DNA of 64,000 bases from Symbiodinium natans. Lineage: Eukaryota; Sar; Dinophyceae; Suessiales; Symbiodiniaceae. Both the position numbers and the translations under genes were made by a program. Location of the stretch: positions 1 to 64,000 of the forward strand of contig CAJNDS010002364.1 of the NCBI GenBank assembly GCA_905221605.1. The letters are read 5' to 3'. Positions 30,876 to 41,356 of this stretch are shown one piece after another; within the stretch, counting starts at the first letter, position 1; the number at the start of each line of letters is the position of its first letter. The notes under the pieces are model-generated. The model did no database searches and was not told the DNA's origin. It was given only the letters and a program-made list of their open reading frames with translations.

Positions 30876-31388
30876 CGTGTCTTGTGTTGTTCGCATTTCG
30901 GTTTTGCCACAATTTGTAGTTGTGCATATTCTCGAGAATCGAAAGGGACCCACGATCTATGTTGTACAAGTGCGAGCGAACGTTGAATTTCGTCAGCAGC
31001 TCATACTGTGCGTACGTATACATACACGTATACGGTGCTACTGGAATGTTTATAGTTAGAAACAAGTTAAAATCTATGCCACTATGTATGTATCTATAAT
31101 TCATTTATATGTGCTTGCTTATGTATTTTGAGGCCCAGAGGGCGCTACAAGGTGATTGACCAAATTTTGCGTCGAGCTCTTTCCCCCACCACTCTCGGGG
31201 GACAGTTCATATCCCGAAATGCAATCTGCATCACGAAAGTTTACTCAGCATTCAGCGCGGGCACTATTGATTCGAGACTGCGCTTTTAGTTTGTCTCTGT
31301 GTCGTGTTGATTGCTTGTTTCAAGGTCTAGTTGCCATGCCCGCCCAGAGATATCTTCTGCCGAAACCATCTGACCTATGCCGAGAGAG

Positions 31389-31491
31389 ACCAATACCCCT
31401 TAAATAAGGAATATACCTTACGTCATATTAAGGATCCTTATATGAGTTAAGGTATATTCCTCATTTAAGAGGCATTGGGCTCTTTGGGTAC
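31389..31491. mobile_element. Family B inverted-repeat element ending at an acceptor
   Basis: GACCAATACCCCTTAAATAA at the left and AGAGGCATTGGGCTCTTTGG at the right. Four bases later comes TACAG|GTGTCC, the start of a candidate exon. Confidence 0.8.
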
Positions 31492-31493
31492 AG

Positions 31494-31602
31494 GTGTCCG
31501 CATGCAGCAGCTGAACGACCTCCAGCACACTTTTCTTTCTAGCGGGTGGCTGAAGTCCAAGTGCGACGCCTTCAATGCAGAGAACAAGCGCCTTGCCTGC
31601 GG
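31494..31602 (+). CDS. Candidate internal exon after family B element
   Basis: From TACAG the frame reads VRMQQLNDLQHTFLSSGWLK and SKCDAFNAENKRLACG, a hydrophilic helical segment with protein-like composition. GATGTTCC then follows, which could be a GA donor. The frame stays open to 31850 but loses this character. Unknown family. Confidence 0.4.
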
Positions 31603-32019
31603 ATGTTCCACTTCTGCTTTAAATGTATTCAAGTCACCATGTGCCCCTGAAGTGTTTAAGGGCGCAGTTATCCTTTCTAGCCTCTCCACCCTGTTGCGGC
31701 AAAATGTTGCCAGGCACTGTGTGTGTAACCCAATCAGGAAGGCTATTGATGCAGGGAGCTGCTTCGTGCCTTGGATGCATTTCCATTCCATCGCCGATGC
31801 TGACAACTTAGACCTTCGATCTGCAGTGAAAGCCACAACCCTTTATTCTTGAATTCACCATTATGCGCCATGGGTCAGGACCCTGGATAGTTTCAGGGAG
31901 TGGCCGGTCTAGGGTTTGCCATTAGGGTTTAACAAGTTGTGTGCTAGTAGGGCTCAGTTCAGGGTGTACACAGCTTATTGGTTCATAGGGCCCACAGTCT
32001 ATCGGAGGGACCGCATGGG

Positions 32020-32110
32020 TTACTTAAGGGCTGCTTAAGTATGTATAGGGACTATGTAAGGTTTTTGTGGGGTTATAGAGTTATTAAGTTTAAGGGTTCT
32101 TCCTCCTTAT
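32020..32110. mobile_element. Family L element
   Basis: GGTTACTTAAGGGCTGCTTA, GACTATGTAAGG, GGGGTTATAGAG and TTAAGTTTAAGGG follow the order seen at 8815-8890. Confidence 0.45.
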
Positions 32111-32415
32111 ACCCCTTTCGTCTACTGGGCATCTAGGGTAATCCCCCACCCCCCAAGCCGATAAATCCTGAGCTCACCAGGTCACTTAAGTTCAGAGCTC
32201 CGAAGGCACCGCAACTCCGTAGATGGGTTTAGGGTTTAGGGTTGAGGGTTGAGGGTTGAGGGTTTAGGGTTCGGCCCCCGAGGCGATGGACACGAACTTG
32301 TACGCCTTGAACCGCTGGGTGATCATGCCAGGCTGGTTTTCTGCACGGCTCTACCAGCAGCAAAATAGTTTAATAATATGGTATAATAATATGGGAGTTT
32401 AGGGTTTAGGGTTAC

Positions 32416-32525
32416 GATATAGGGGTCGGAATAATTGCTAGTGGTATTCCCTTATGGTCCCTCTGTAATTGTACGATAATATATCCCCCCAAAACCCGAT
32501 TCTAATTATTCAGGCCCCTGCATCA
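32416..32525. mobile_element. Family G inverted-repeat element
   Basis: ATATAGGGGTCGGAATAATT at the left and TAATTATTCAGGCCCCTGCA at the right. The interior closely matches 17160-17270. Confidence 0.8.
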
Positions 32526-33295
32526 GTCTGTTAGGCTATGGCATACCAGTAGGGTTTGAAAGCTCGAGCTAGTCGAGGCTTCGGCCGTGGGGATCCGTTT
32601 CCTTGTCCCATTCCTTTACGGGGTCTTTTAAGCCAGGATGGGCTGATATACCCCTATAAACACCATAAAAAGCCCCTGAAAAGGGTGGATTATGCTAATT
32701 GCAAGGCCTAAGAGCCCCATCCTGGTGGGGGCCAAAACCCTAAACCCTAGACATCATGAGACCTGCACGTTTCCTCGGATGCTCGTACATCAGAAGCACC
32801 CAGAGAGGGCGATGCACTAGCCTCCAAGATCCTGCAAGCCATCCAAAACCCTCCCTGTAGAGGCACGTCGCCGAGCGTGGCGGAGCCCTTGCCCCCCGCT
32901 CTCCGCAGGCATCGGGACCTGAAGGATCATGGAACACTCGTTGGGTGCAATTAAACGGGCCGTGCGGCTGACTTCAAACGGACTAACCAGATACTTAAGT
33001 ACGGACTGTAATTAGTTTTTTTTTTTTTTTGCAGTTTGCCTATTGCTCTACATGCCCATGAACCTTCTCAAGTGCACGGGCCTTGTGTTTCAGCAAGCTC
33101 TTGAGCCGAGTTCGTGTATGGTTTCGAGAAGTCAGTCACTTAGGGCACAGGGTCTCCCAAAATCAAGGGGCAATAGCCCATGATGGAGCAAAGAGCATGG
33201 TGTAGAGCTGACCTCCTTGCTGAGGGTCGGTGGTCGTTGAGGTTCCGGCACTAGCATGGAAAAGGCACCGCCACATAGTCGGGCATGGTTCTGTA

Positions 33296-33402
33296 ACCCT
33301 AAACCCTAAACCCTAAACCCTAACCCTAAACCCTAAACCCTAAACCCTAAACCCTAAACCCTAAACCCTAAACCCTAAACCCTAAACCCTAAACCCTAAA
33401 CC
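33296..33402. repeat. CCCTAAA array
   Basis: About fifteen units, with one CCCTAA hexamer. Confidence 0.95.
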
Positions 33403-33806
33403 GCAAGCCTCAGGCCTCGCATCGTAAACCCCGAGCATAGGTCCGCCGGCATGCCCGACGCCCTCCACGAGTCCTCCTACTCAGAGCTGATGAATTCCGC
33501 TGCTCGTCTTGAGATTTCAATGCCGGTTTCTGGAAGGCCTCGGGTTCATAAGCCCTAAACCCTGGACCCTAAATAAACCCTATTGTCGGGTTCATGAGCC
33601 CGAAACCCTGGACCCTAAACCCTATTGTGGCCCAAGCGCGCATGAGGCAAGCTGCTTCAGTTGAACGGTCACTACGCTGACCAACAAGAACCCCGCTCGT
33701 CTTACTTTTCTTTCGTAGTCCACCGTGATCGGCTTTGTGTGTCTCTGGGTGGCTAAACCCTAAACCCTAAACCCTAAACCCTAAACCCTAAACCCTAAAC
33801 CCTAAG

Positions 33807-34057
33807 CGCCATGGAACTGGGGCTGATCCCGACGGACGAGGTCGAGGAGGTCTTCGTTCCTGTCGTGCCCCCATGGTCAACACGTCTTGATGGAGGCTGA
33901 AAGGAATGCTCCCTTGTAGACCTAGCCTAAACCCAAACGCCATGGAACTGGGGCTGATCCCGACGGACGAGGTCGAGGAGGTCTTCGTTCCTGTCGTTCC
34001 CCCATGGCACGTCTTGATGGAGGCTGAAAGGAATGCTCCCTTGTAGACCTAACCTAA
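33807..34057 (+). repeat. Tandem duplication containing a coding-like segment
   Basis: Copy 1 is 33807-33930 and copy 2 is 33938-34057. Each contains an open segment MELGLIPTDEVEEVFVPVVP that follows a CCCTAAA or CCCAAA stretch. Copy 2 lacks four bases present in copy 1 (CATGGTCAACACG versus CATGGCACG), so the reading frames differ after PPW. Each copy is followed by CCTAAACCC. It looks like an exon plus flanking array duplicated once. Confidence 0.75.
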
Positions 34058-34852
34058 ACCCTAAACCCTAAACCCTAAAAGATCCCCAACTACCGACATC
34101 GCTTGTCAGCCACAGCAGCTTCCTCGCTGTGGAGCGACGGAACCTCTCAGGATTTGACTACAGACTGGAGAATCGGGTCTTCTTCTGCCCAGAGACCTGC
34201 AGTACTGTAGGGCAATAGGGATGACAACCCAGCAGCTCTGCAAGGACCGGGATGATGGTCCCGCAACTTTGCAGAGGGACATCGAGCCCGGCCGTTGGGC
34301 CTAGAGGCGAGACGGAGCTGAATTGCCCGTCAGATCAGCTTGGGTTTAGGGTTTAGGCTTTAGGCTTTAGGGTTTAGGGTTTAGGGTTTAGGGTTTAGGG
34401 TTTAAAAGGCAGCCAGCATGGCCAGCTCCCAGAGCGGTATGCGGATCGGCATCTGCGGCTCGCATCACAGCTGCGACGATGCTGAGTCCGGGTCCGCCCA
34501 CTACAGGCTGACAGCACATTGAAAAAGAAGGGGAAGCTGGGATTGAGGATTAGGTGAATTAGGTGTCAAGTATCTCCAGCGAGCTGCTGGAAGCAGACGA
34601 TTGGTGGGTGTTTTCTCCTCCTGATGATCTGGCCGCAACGCGTAGCAATGCTGGATGCTGGGCAGTCTGAACTATACCTGAGCATCCCTACTAGCTAGTT
34701 TTAACGCTGCCATGATCCATCTTTCCCACAAAGGGGAGTTTCCGCTGAGACGCCTCTACATATTTTGGGTGCTTGGACCCACCCTAAACCCTAAAACCTA
34801 AACCCTAAACCCTAAACCCAACGTACTTCTAAGCACCCTGAGCCCTGCCAAG

Positions 34853-34906
34853 GGCGGTCTTGCTGTTGACTACTTCGTGTCGCACTTTTGGGGCCATCCC
34901 TTCCAG
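34853..34906 (+). CDS. Exon with YFVSHFWG motif, unknown family
   Basis: CTGCCAAG|GGC opens GGLAVDYFVSHFWGHPFQ, then CAG|GACCTC. The motif Tyr-Phe-Val-Ser-His-x-Trp-Gly followed by Pro-Phe is, in my memory, common in uncharacterised protist proteins, but I cannot name a family. The exon directly precedes a TTTAGGG array flanked by a 15-nt direct repeat. Confidence 0.4.
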
Positions 34907-34981
34907 GACCTCTTCGTTTAGGGTTTAGGGTTTAGGGTTTAGGGTTTAGGGTTTAGGGTTTAGGGTTTCCAGGACCTCTTC
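34901..34981. repeat. TTTAGGG array between 15-nt direct repeats
   Basis: TTCCAGGACCTCTTC stands at 34901-34915 and again at 34967-34981. The 51 bases between are almost entirely TTTAGGG. Splicing CAG|GACC...TTTCCAG|GACC would remove the insert exactly and restore the pre-insertion sequence. Confidence 0.85.
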
Positions 34982-36716
34982 TGAGGGCTTGAGGTGGAGA
35001 TCGGGGTTCAGGGTTTTGGGGATGAGGGTTTAGGGTTTAGGTTGCAGGAGTTCAGTTTAGGGGGTGTGTTTATTTCTGGCGGGTTTAAGGTTTGAGGGGT
35101 TTTGGGCTTAGCAGGTTCCAGGTTCCAGGTGCATGGGTTCAAGATGTCAGTTCAGGAAGTGGAGGGCTGTGGAGGTCGGTGTCGGGCGATACTTTGGTGC
35201 TCATGCTTCGACTCTCTAGCTAGCCTAAGCTAAACCCTAGAAACCCGAACCCTGCATGTCCTTTACGAGAGGAAATTGTTTAGGGTTGGGGCTTTTAGGG
35301 GAAGAGGGCCTTGAGGGTTCTGGAGTTTAGGGCTTTGAAAATTGGGAGAGTACGTGCTGCAGGACACCTGGTCGGCTCTCGATCTTTGGTCCCAGCCGCT
35401 TGGCCCTCTCTTGCCGTTACGGCCTTGAGGATGTACATCCCTGCGACCTGCAACCCAAACCCGCATTTTTCGGCACCACTTGAATCTTCCCATATGGTCG
35501 ATGCCGTAGGTAAAGTGGGTAATACATAGAGCCCGAAACTGTGACAGCAAAGCTGCAACCCTCAGAACAAGCAGACCTTGCTTCTCTGCTTGTACATGTG
35601 CCACTTGAGGAACTTTCCTTTCACAAAAGCGCCACCCGCCGAATCCTACACCTCCTCCTGGCTAAACGCTCGCCCCGTGCTGGGACATTCGGGGAAGATG
35701 AAGAGGCTTCGGAGTCTCTGGCTCCCCAGACATCGGCTAGTCTACAAGCCCTAAACCCGTAGAGTTCAGTGTTTAGGGTGAAACCCTAAACCCTAGACCC
35801 TCAACTCAACCCTAAACCCTAAACCCTAATTAAGCCCTAAACCAAATCTCCAACCTTCAAAGCCACTGAACCTTGCTTGCAGCGCTGCCAGTCCGAACAT
35901 CTGAGGCAAGTCCACTGGCAAATCGGGCCACTTAGCTGCAGCCTCCTCCTTCCTGTGAAGCTAGGGTTTAGGGTTTAGTGGGTTTTGAGGGTTTAGGGTG
36001 GGAGTGTAATGTGAACCATTTGAGCCCAAAGGCCCCCCTCAAAAACCTCGCAGCTCATGATTCGGAACCCTAAAGCCTAAATCCCGAAACCCTAGACCCT
36101 AAACCCAGTCGAATCCAAACACTGTACAGCTTATTTTGTTGAGTCTAAGGCCTCTCTTAACTGTACCTATACCCTCAACCCCACCCAGCCCTGCCCCTGG
36201 CAACTGGCTTAGGGTTTTTTGGATTTAGGGTGAGGGTTTAGGATTTAGGGTTTAGGATTTAGGCGGGTTTGGGGTTTGGAGTTTGGGGTCAGGGTTTAGG
36301 GTTAGGGGTTTGGGGTTTGGGGTGCAGGCTTGTGAGAAACCCATGAAGCCTTTATTTGGTTTAGGGCTTTAGGTCTCAGGATATTTGACGTTTTGTCGAG
36401 ACAGGGTGGGCTGTGTTCCGCTGTCCAAAATACGGTAGGAATCCAGGCCCAAGCCCGATAAAGCCTCAATTCTCAGTCTTGAAGAGCGTGCGACATACTC
36501 GAATTTCCTCTTGCATTTGCAGGCGCCAGCACCTTTCCCACCAATCTCGCAGCCCAGAATCACTGGGGTCTTCTAAACCCTAAACCCTAAACCCTAAACC
36601 CTAAACCCTAACCTGAAACCCTAACGCAAACCTCAGGAAGGAGCCGCCGGACATGGCCTAGAGCTCAATGCGCATGTAAGGGATGCGGCTCTGCGGCCCC
36701 ACAACCCCGTTGTGGT

Positions 36717-36904
36717 CAGGGTTTAGGGTTTGGGGTTTGGGGTTTGGGGTTTGGGGTTTAGGGGTTTAGGGGTTTAGGGGTTTAGGGGTTTAGGGGTTTA
36801 GGGGTTTAGGGGTTTAGGGGTTTAGGGTTTAGGGGTTTAGGGGTTTAGGGGTTTAGGGTTTAGGGTTTAGGGTTTAGGGTTTAGGGTTTAGGGTTTAGGG
36901 TTTA
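36717..36904. repeat. TTTAGGG / TTTAGGGG / TTTGGGG mixed array
   Basis: Four TTTGGGG units, then about eleven TTTAGGGG 8-mers, then TTTAGGG units. It immediately precedes a family C element. Confidence 0.95.
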
Positions 36905-36907
36905 GTT

Positions 36908-37034
36908 CTACTTGGGGGTTCATTGGCAGTTCTAAGTGGGGATATAAGTAGTAGGGTAACTAAAGTTATAGATGGGTATGGCCTTGTTTAGGGTACTTAT
37001 AACCCTACTTATAGCTACCCATGAACCTTCAAGT
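36908..37034. mobile_element. Family C inverted-repeat element
   Basis: ACTTGGGGGTTCATTGGCAG at the left and GCTACCCATGAACCTTCAAG at the right. Confidence 0.8.
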
Positions 37035-38183
37035 CCTTGAAGTACTAGAGAGGGGTTCTTGGGCCCTTTGGGAACCTGTGAGGGTTCATCTAAAATACAG
37101 GCCCTTACTTTCCTTAGTAGCTGAGCAGATAACGTCTAACCTTCTGGGGTATGTACAATCCTACAATACTTGAAAGATTAACCTTTTTTGGGCCAGGGTA
37201 CTCAGCAACTATTTTGCTCAGTGTATGTCTTCGTGTGTTTAAATACTTGTACCCGACATGACGGAGTTTGTGAGCTGGCTATCTCCGTGAGAAATTCTGT
37301 GAGTTGCTTCGTCCAAGAAGAAGTGATAGAATCAGAAGATGATAATAACAAGGGCAAGCTCATGCTTGTTTTTAGGGTTTAGGGTTTAGGGTTAGGGTTT
37401 AGGGTTTAAGGTTAAATATCTTCTAATTCCCTCATCATTTTCTGCTTTGAGGTTATGCGGTGTTTGGTGACCCTTATACTGGGCAAGCAGCATTTTCATG
37501 AAGGTCTCAACGCCAAGTTTTCTTGACAGACAGCTACAACCCCAACAGACTTCCTTTACCAATCAACCCATTTCAGGGGCTTTCACGATTGCTGTTTGTT
37601 CATTCTGTACAACTTTCTGGTATATTTGCGTTTCTACTTCGCATACATGTACTTGCCTACCAGCTCGCATGCAGACACACACACACACACACACACATTC
37701 CACCGCCGAATCAGGTATCCCAAAGGCCACTGCCCAGATACCTTTACCAATACAGCACATACTTGGGCCCGACTAAAGCTGCTCTCCCTAAACCCTAAAC
37801 CCTAAACCCTAAACCCTAAACCCTAAACCCTAAACCCTAAACCCCGTTGAGGCCCCAGTATACGCTATGTGTGCGCCTAGGTCTACTGGGTGTGCCTGCT
37901 GGCCTTGAATCAGCATCAGCCAGGCGGAGATCCCTGGCCTGGCTTCATGTACAGACGGGGGTTTACGATAACAGGGTTTAGGGTTTAGGGTTTACCCCCA
38001 ATTCAGACCCCGAAGTAGTAGGATCGCCTGCGCCCTGTTCTCGTAACCCCCCGGATGGCCATCGTATCTGCAAGCCAGGTCAGAGCAGCCCTGTTACAGA
38101 GCCCTTGCGTCTTAGTGAAACATACAAGGCTCAAGCTGCTTTGCCGCCTTTTGCTTCCCTACGACTTGCCTCAGCATTGCAGC

Positions 38184-40456
38184 ATGCCGTTCGGAGTGTC
38201 CTTTTCAGCGAGCAGCAAGCAGAAGAAGGCGGAGGAGGTGGATGGCAAGTCAGTGGTGCCGGTGCCCTCTCTCTTCACGGACAACAAGAGCTTCAAGGCA
38301 GCCTTTGGCCTAGTCTCGGACCCACGGGCACGCGACGCGCCTAAGAAGAAGTCAGAGGTTCCCATCATCATCCAGCAGTCCGGGCGGGAGGAGAAGGCGC
38401 GTGCTTCACCATGGGGCTTGGTCTCCACCATCATGGAGGCCCCTTTGTGGTACTTCACTATTTCTTTAGACCTTTGGCCTTTTTGGGTTTATTGGGCTTC
38501 TTAATAAGGCAGCTAAGAATTTAATTTATAGCTACCCTCCTAAGTGCAGCCAAGGCCTATAATCAACACCACGAGCTCGTCCTCCGGCCGGATGACGTGT
38601 GGCAGGCGATTCTGACGCAGTTCAGCTTCTACGTCAATGCCCATGCAGAGGCTTTGCGTGACAGGTTCGTCAACTTCGAGGGCAAGATGACCCTCGTGGT
38701 GTCCATGGGGGGCACGCTCTTCACTGCCGACTACGCCAAATTCGCAGAACGCATGGTGGACGAAAACATTGTGAAGAACATCAAGGACCTAGTAGTAGAG
38801 CAGGTAACCTTCAACCTTCTCGGGGCAGTATAATCCCCTTATAGTCCCAAAGGTGAACCTGGAATTCCCCTTTAACCTTTTTGGGGTAGTATAATCCCCT
38901 CATCATCCCAAAAGGTCAACCTTTAATTCCCCCAAACTAAAAGAGGACCCTGGGATGGTAGCCTGGCTGATTCCAGCCTTCACCACGACCACGGTGAATG
39001 ATCGCGTGGTGGCCGCGGTCTCCGTCATGTCCACTCTGCAGAACTACTTCGAGTACGTCTGCTGCCTGATGTGTGGCATCCCTAAGGTGACCCTGCTAGG
39101 CACTGTCGAGGACTGGGTGCCTTGGTGGCCCAGTGGTGCCCCTTTTTTCCCTTTTTTGGGTTCAAGGTTCCCTGATAAAGCAACCAACCCAAAAAAGGGT
39201 GCCCTTATCATAATATGGTTACTGGGCTACCATGAAAAAAGCAGCTTCAAGTTCAATGATTCCGCCTAACATTCTTAGGTTCCCATATACTATAACAATA
39301 GCTATAGCAATAACCATAACAACTATGATAGCTATACTAACTGTATATGGTTACTGGGCTACCAAGGTGCAGCTTCGGCAGAAGGTGGACCGCTTGCCTG
39401 ACTTCGACCTGGAAGACCGGCGGATGAGCCAGTGGGTTGCGATGCTCGGAAGAGGCCCTGGGTGCATGTTTTATATAGTTCCCTTTATTGGGGTTAAGAG
39501 GACTCTACGTAGGAATATGTCTTTCAGGTGTTTTTATTTCCCTTATTGGGTTTAAGAGGACTAAATTTAGGAATCTTACTTCAGGTGTTTAGATTTCCCT
39601 TATTGGGTTTAAGAGGACTAGATGTAGGAATCCTAAACCCCAAACCCCAAACCCCAAATCCCAAACCCCAAACCCCAAACCCCAAACCCCAAACCCCAAA
39701 CCCCAAACCCCAAACCCCAAACCCCAAACCCCAAACCCCAAACCCCAAACCCCAAACCCTAAACCCTAAACCCTAAACCCTACGAGCTTTTATAAGGGCC
39801 ATCCGAGGATGTTGGCCCCGGTTCTGGACCAGTTCGTGGCCTCGGCGTCCGGGAAGGCGGACCTGGACTTCTGGGACACGTGGGAGCCCAGTGGTACCGT
39901 TTAGCCTTTTTGGGGCGGGGGGGGTTTAGGGTTTTGGGTTTAGGGTTTAGGGTTCAGGGTTTAGGGTTTAGGGTTTAGCCAGGTTCCCTTATAAAGTAAC
40001 CAACCCCCCAAAAAAAGGGTGCCCTTATTCTCAGATGGTTACTGGGCCTACCAAGGACAAGGTTTGCTGCCACTTAGGTGGTGGAAGCTAGTTTTATTTC
40101 TTGGGATTTTTTCAAATTCTTGTTTATATTTCGCCCAAGAGGATATTAAGAATATTGTTTTTTAGTAAGGTTCTAAGGGGAGCAAAGGAAGTGGGCCTTC
40201 GTACCTGAGTGGCTGGGTTTCGGTCTTCTCCGTGTTCAAGAAAGATGGCGCGTGGCAAGGGGATGTGGGCGTGTACCGTGGGCTGTTCGACGACGAAAAG
40301 CCACCAGGGCCTTGGCCTTGCGTGGACACGGACTGCATCCCTGCTGGAACGCTCAGTGTGCCTGTGCTTGTTGATGACAATGGCACTCAGTATGACACGC
40401 AGATGGTTGCAGGTTCCTTGCTGGGCTGGGACTACGTACTCGTGCTGTGTGCAGAA

Positions 40457-40492
<36 letters not shown>

Positions 40493-40821
40493 TCAACAAA
40501 GATATAAGTTCCCAACTAACTGGTGTAGTCATCTGTAGTATGTGCCGAAACAGCCTTATCGACGTCAGCGTGGGTGCAAGGCTTACACGTAAAGAATTGG
40601 CTGGTTGCATATGGGAAATGGTACCATTCCCTTGACTGTTCCCCTTCGCACGTATAGGTGTCGTCGTTAGTGCAGGTCAGCTGGCTTCGGACATTTGCTG
40701 CGATGGCCGCGGTCTATGCCCGCGCACCGACTGGTGCATCGCGTACACCGGCAAGCCGAAAGCGGAGCCGCGTGGCTACCAGCATGGGGAAATTCGGCCA
40801 AGTGAGGCCGTGCAGGGATAG
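38184..40821 (+). CDS. DUF4419-family protein, 8 exons, 422 aa
   Basis: Exons: 38184-38438, 38555-38803, 38946-39116, 39367-39440, 39808-39874, 40056-40083, 40188-40448, 40658-40821. They total 1269 nt in one frame. The order of motifs fits the DUF4419 family as I know it: LVLRPDDVWQAILTQFSFYV (exon 2), DPGMVAWLIPAFTTTTVNDR (exon 3), CGIPKVTLLGTVEDW, a Trp/Pro-Val-Leu segment (exons 4-5), FWDKVCCHLGGGSGPSYLSG across exons 5-7, then VPVLVDDNGTQYDTQMVAGS and PRTDWCIAY at the C-terminus. The biochemical role of this family is not known to me. Start: ATG 38184 lies two bases after GCATTGCAG, a plausible leader trans-splice or intron acceptor. Donors are GC, GT, GT, GA, GA, GA and GT, and all acceptors are AG|G. 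Exon 6 is only 28 nt. The last donor (40449) is the least certain. The first ~80 residues are variable and basic. Confidence 0.85.
38439..38554 (+). other. DUF4419 intron 1 (GC-AG)
   Basis: GCCCCT...CAAG|GCC, 116 nt, with T-rich TTTGGCCTTTTTGGG inside. GCC stands at both edges. Confidence 0.75.
38804..38945 (+). other. DUF4419 intron 2 (GT-AG) built of two related halves
   Basis: GTAACC...AAGAG|GAC, 142 nt. GGGGCAGTATAATCCCCT..ATAGTCCCAAAGGT and GGGGTAGTATAATCCCCT..ATCATCCCAAAAGGT are two ~65-nt tandem halves. Confidence 0.8.
39117..39366 (+). mobile_element. Introner family A as DUF4419 intron 3
   Basis: GTGCCTTGGTGGCCCAGTGG at the 5' end and TTACTGGGCTACCAAG at the 3' end. The internal ATGGTTACTGGGCTACCATG (39220-39233) marks an inner complete element, followed by an AT-rich extension that repeats the right end. 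The edges share GTGC. Spliced in frame, EDW|VQLRQK. Confidence 0.85.
39441..39807 (+). mobile_element. Family M element plus CCCCAAA array as DUF4419 intron 4
   Basis: GA donor (GC|GATGCTCG) and AG acceptor (CCGAG|GATGTTGG). The shared GATG-T-G at the edges looks like a target-site duplication. Inside, TTATTGGGTTTAAGAGGACT is repeated three times (from about 39483, 39541 and 39599). A ~150-bp CCCCAAA array with a few CCCTAAA units follows (39631-39782), then GGCCATCC. Confidence 0.85.
39875..40055 (+). mobile_element. Introner family A with internal TTTAGGG array (DUF4419 intron 5)
   Basis: GA donor, GACACG then TGGGAGCCCAGTGGTACC. The acceptor end is TTACTGGGCCTACCAAG|GACAAG. GACA-G at both edges. 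Between the two arms lies GTTTAGCC, a G-run, and about seven TTTAGGG-like units (39924-39978), then the family A right arm TTCCCTTATAAAGTAACCAA. Confidence 0.85.
40084..40187 (+). mobile_element. Family F element as DUF4419 intron 6
   Basis: GAAGCT...CAAAG|GAAGTG (GA-AG) with GAAG at both edges. The interior TTTATATTTCGCCCAAGAGG, ATATTAAGAATATT and AAGGTTCTAAGGGG is shared with 43810-43969, 53168-53250 and 60555-60650. Confidence 0.8.
40449..40657 (+). other. DUF4419 intron 7 with TA/TG microsatellite
   Basis: GT donor (CTGT|GTGCAG) and TATAG|GTG acceptor. A (TA)n(TG)n tract lies at 40456-40492. Chosen because it keeps the frame into PRTDWCIAY. A GC donor 27 nt upstream (CTG G|GCTGGG) would also keep it. 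Confidence 0.55.
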
Positions 40822-41119
40822 GCTTGGGTTGGTGATGGCACCGCACCAGCTGGCGCACACATCCACAGAGGGCCAAATGCACGAGCAACTTGTGCAGTCG
40901 CTTCGTGCAGGTAGTTTTGCCTGCTGGCACATATCGATTGGCCGATGGCATGTACAGGAGGCCATAATCATCCGGCAACAGTCCACCCTGTGCCAAAAGT
41001 TCTTGCGTTGCTTGAGTCCCTGCCAACTCGCTTCACCCCAGCCTTCCGACACACGGCGACGGAGAGCCGAAGGGCAATCATTTTCCCAGAGTACTGGCGT
41101 CCAACATCACCTCCCAAAT

Positions 41120-41212
41120 GGTAGGATACCTTATTAGAGTTCTTATTCTAAGGGAACCCTACTATTTGGGGGTCTATATTAGGGGCACCCCATTTTCGTA
41201 AACCTTTCACAT
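41120..41212. mobile_element. Family E inverted-repeat element
   Basis: GGTAGGATACCTTATTAGAG at the left and CCCCATTTTCGTAAACC at the right, with CCCTACTATTTGGGGGTCTA. Confidence 0.7.
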
Positions 41213-41356
41213 TGGCCCCTAAGAATATTGAACTCTACTCGTAGGGCCCTACTCCACAAGACTCCTTGAGTCCAGGCCGCAAGCAACTCAACTTCGAGAT
41301 CCGATCGCTTTTTGACCCCCCGTATGAGCCCTGCGACCTCCTACGCAGTACTAAAT

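Larger units (their letters stand above)
29486..38183. other. Repeat-dense stretch with scattered candidate exons
   Basis: Beyond the entries listed separately: arrays at 29597-29630, 29680-29695, 29928-29990, 30352-30385, 30495-30525, 32225-32275, 33755-33805, 34340-34405, 35805-35830, 36230-36330, 36575-36612, 37373-37410, 37790-37845 and 37975-37995. A family M end lies near 30225-30320. An exon-like stretch at 32284-32333 reads EAMDTNLYALNRWVIMP. A 73-codon frame at 35541-35762 has mixed composition. A (CA)n tract lies at 37677-37698. A palindromic element at 32590-32720 has a CCAGGATGGG / CCCCATCCTGG end pair. No complete gene is seen. Confidence 0.5.
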
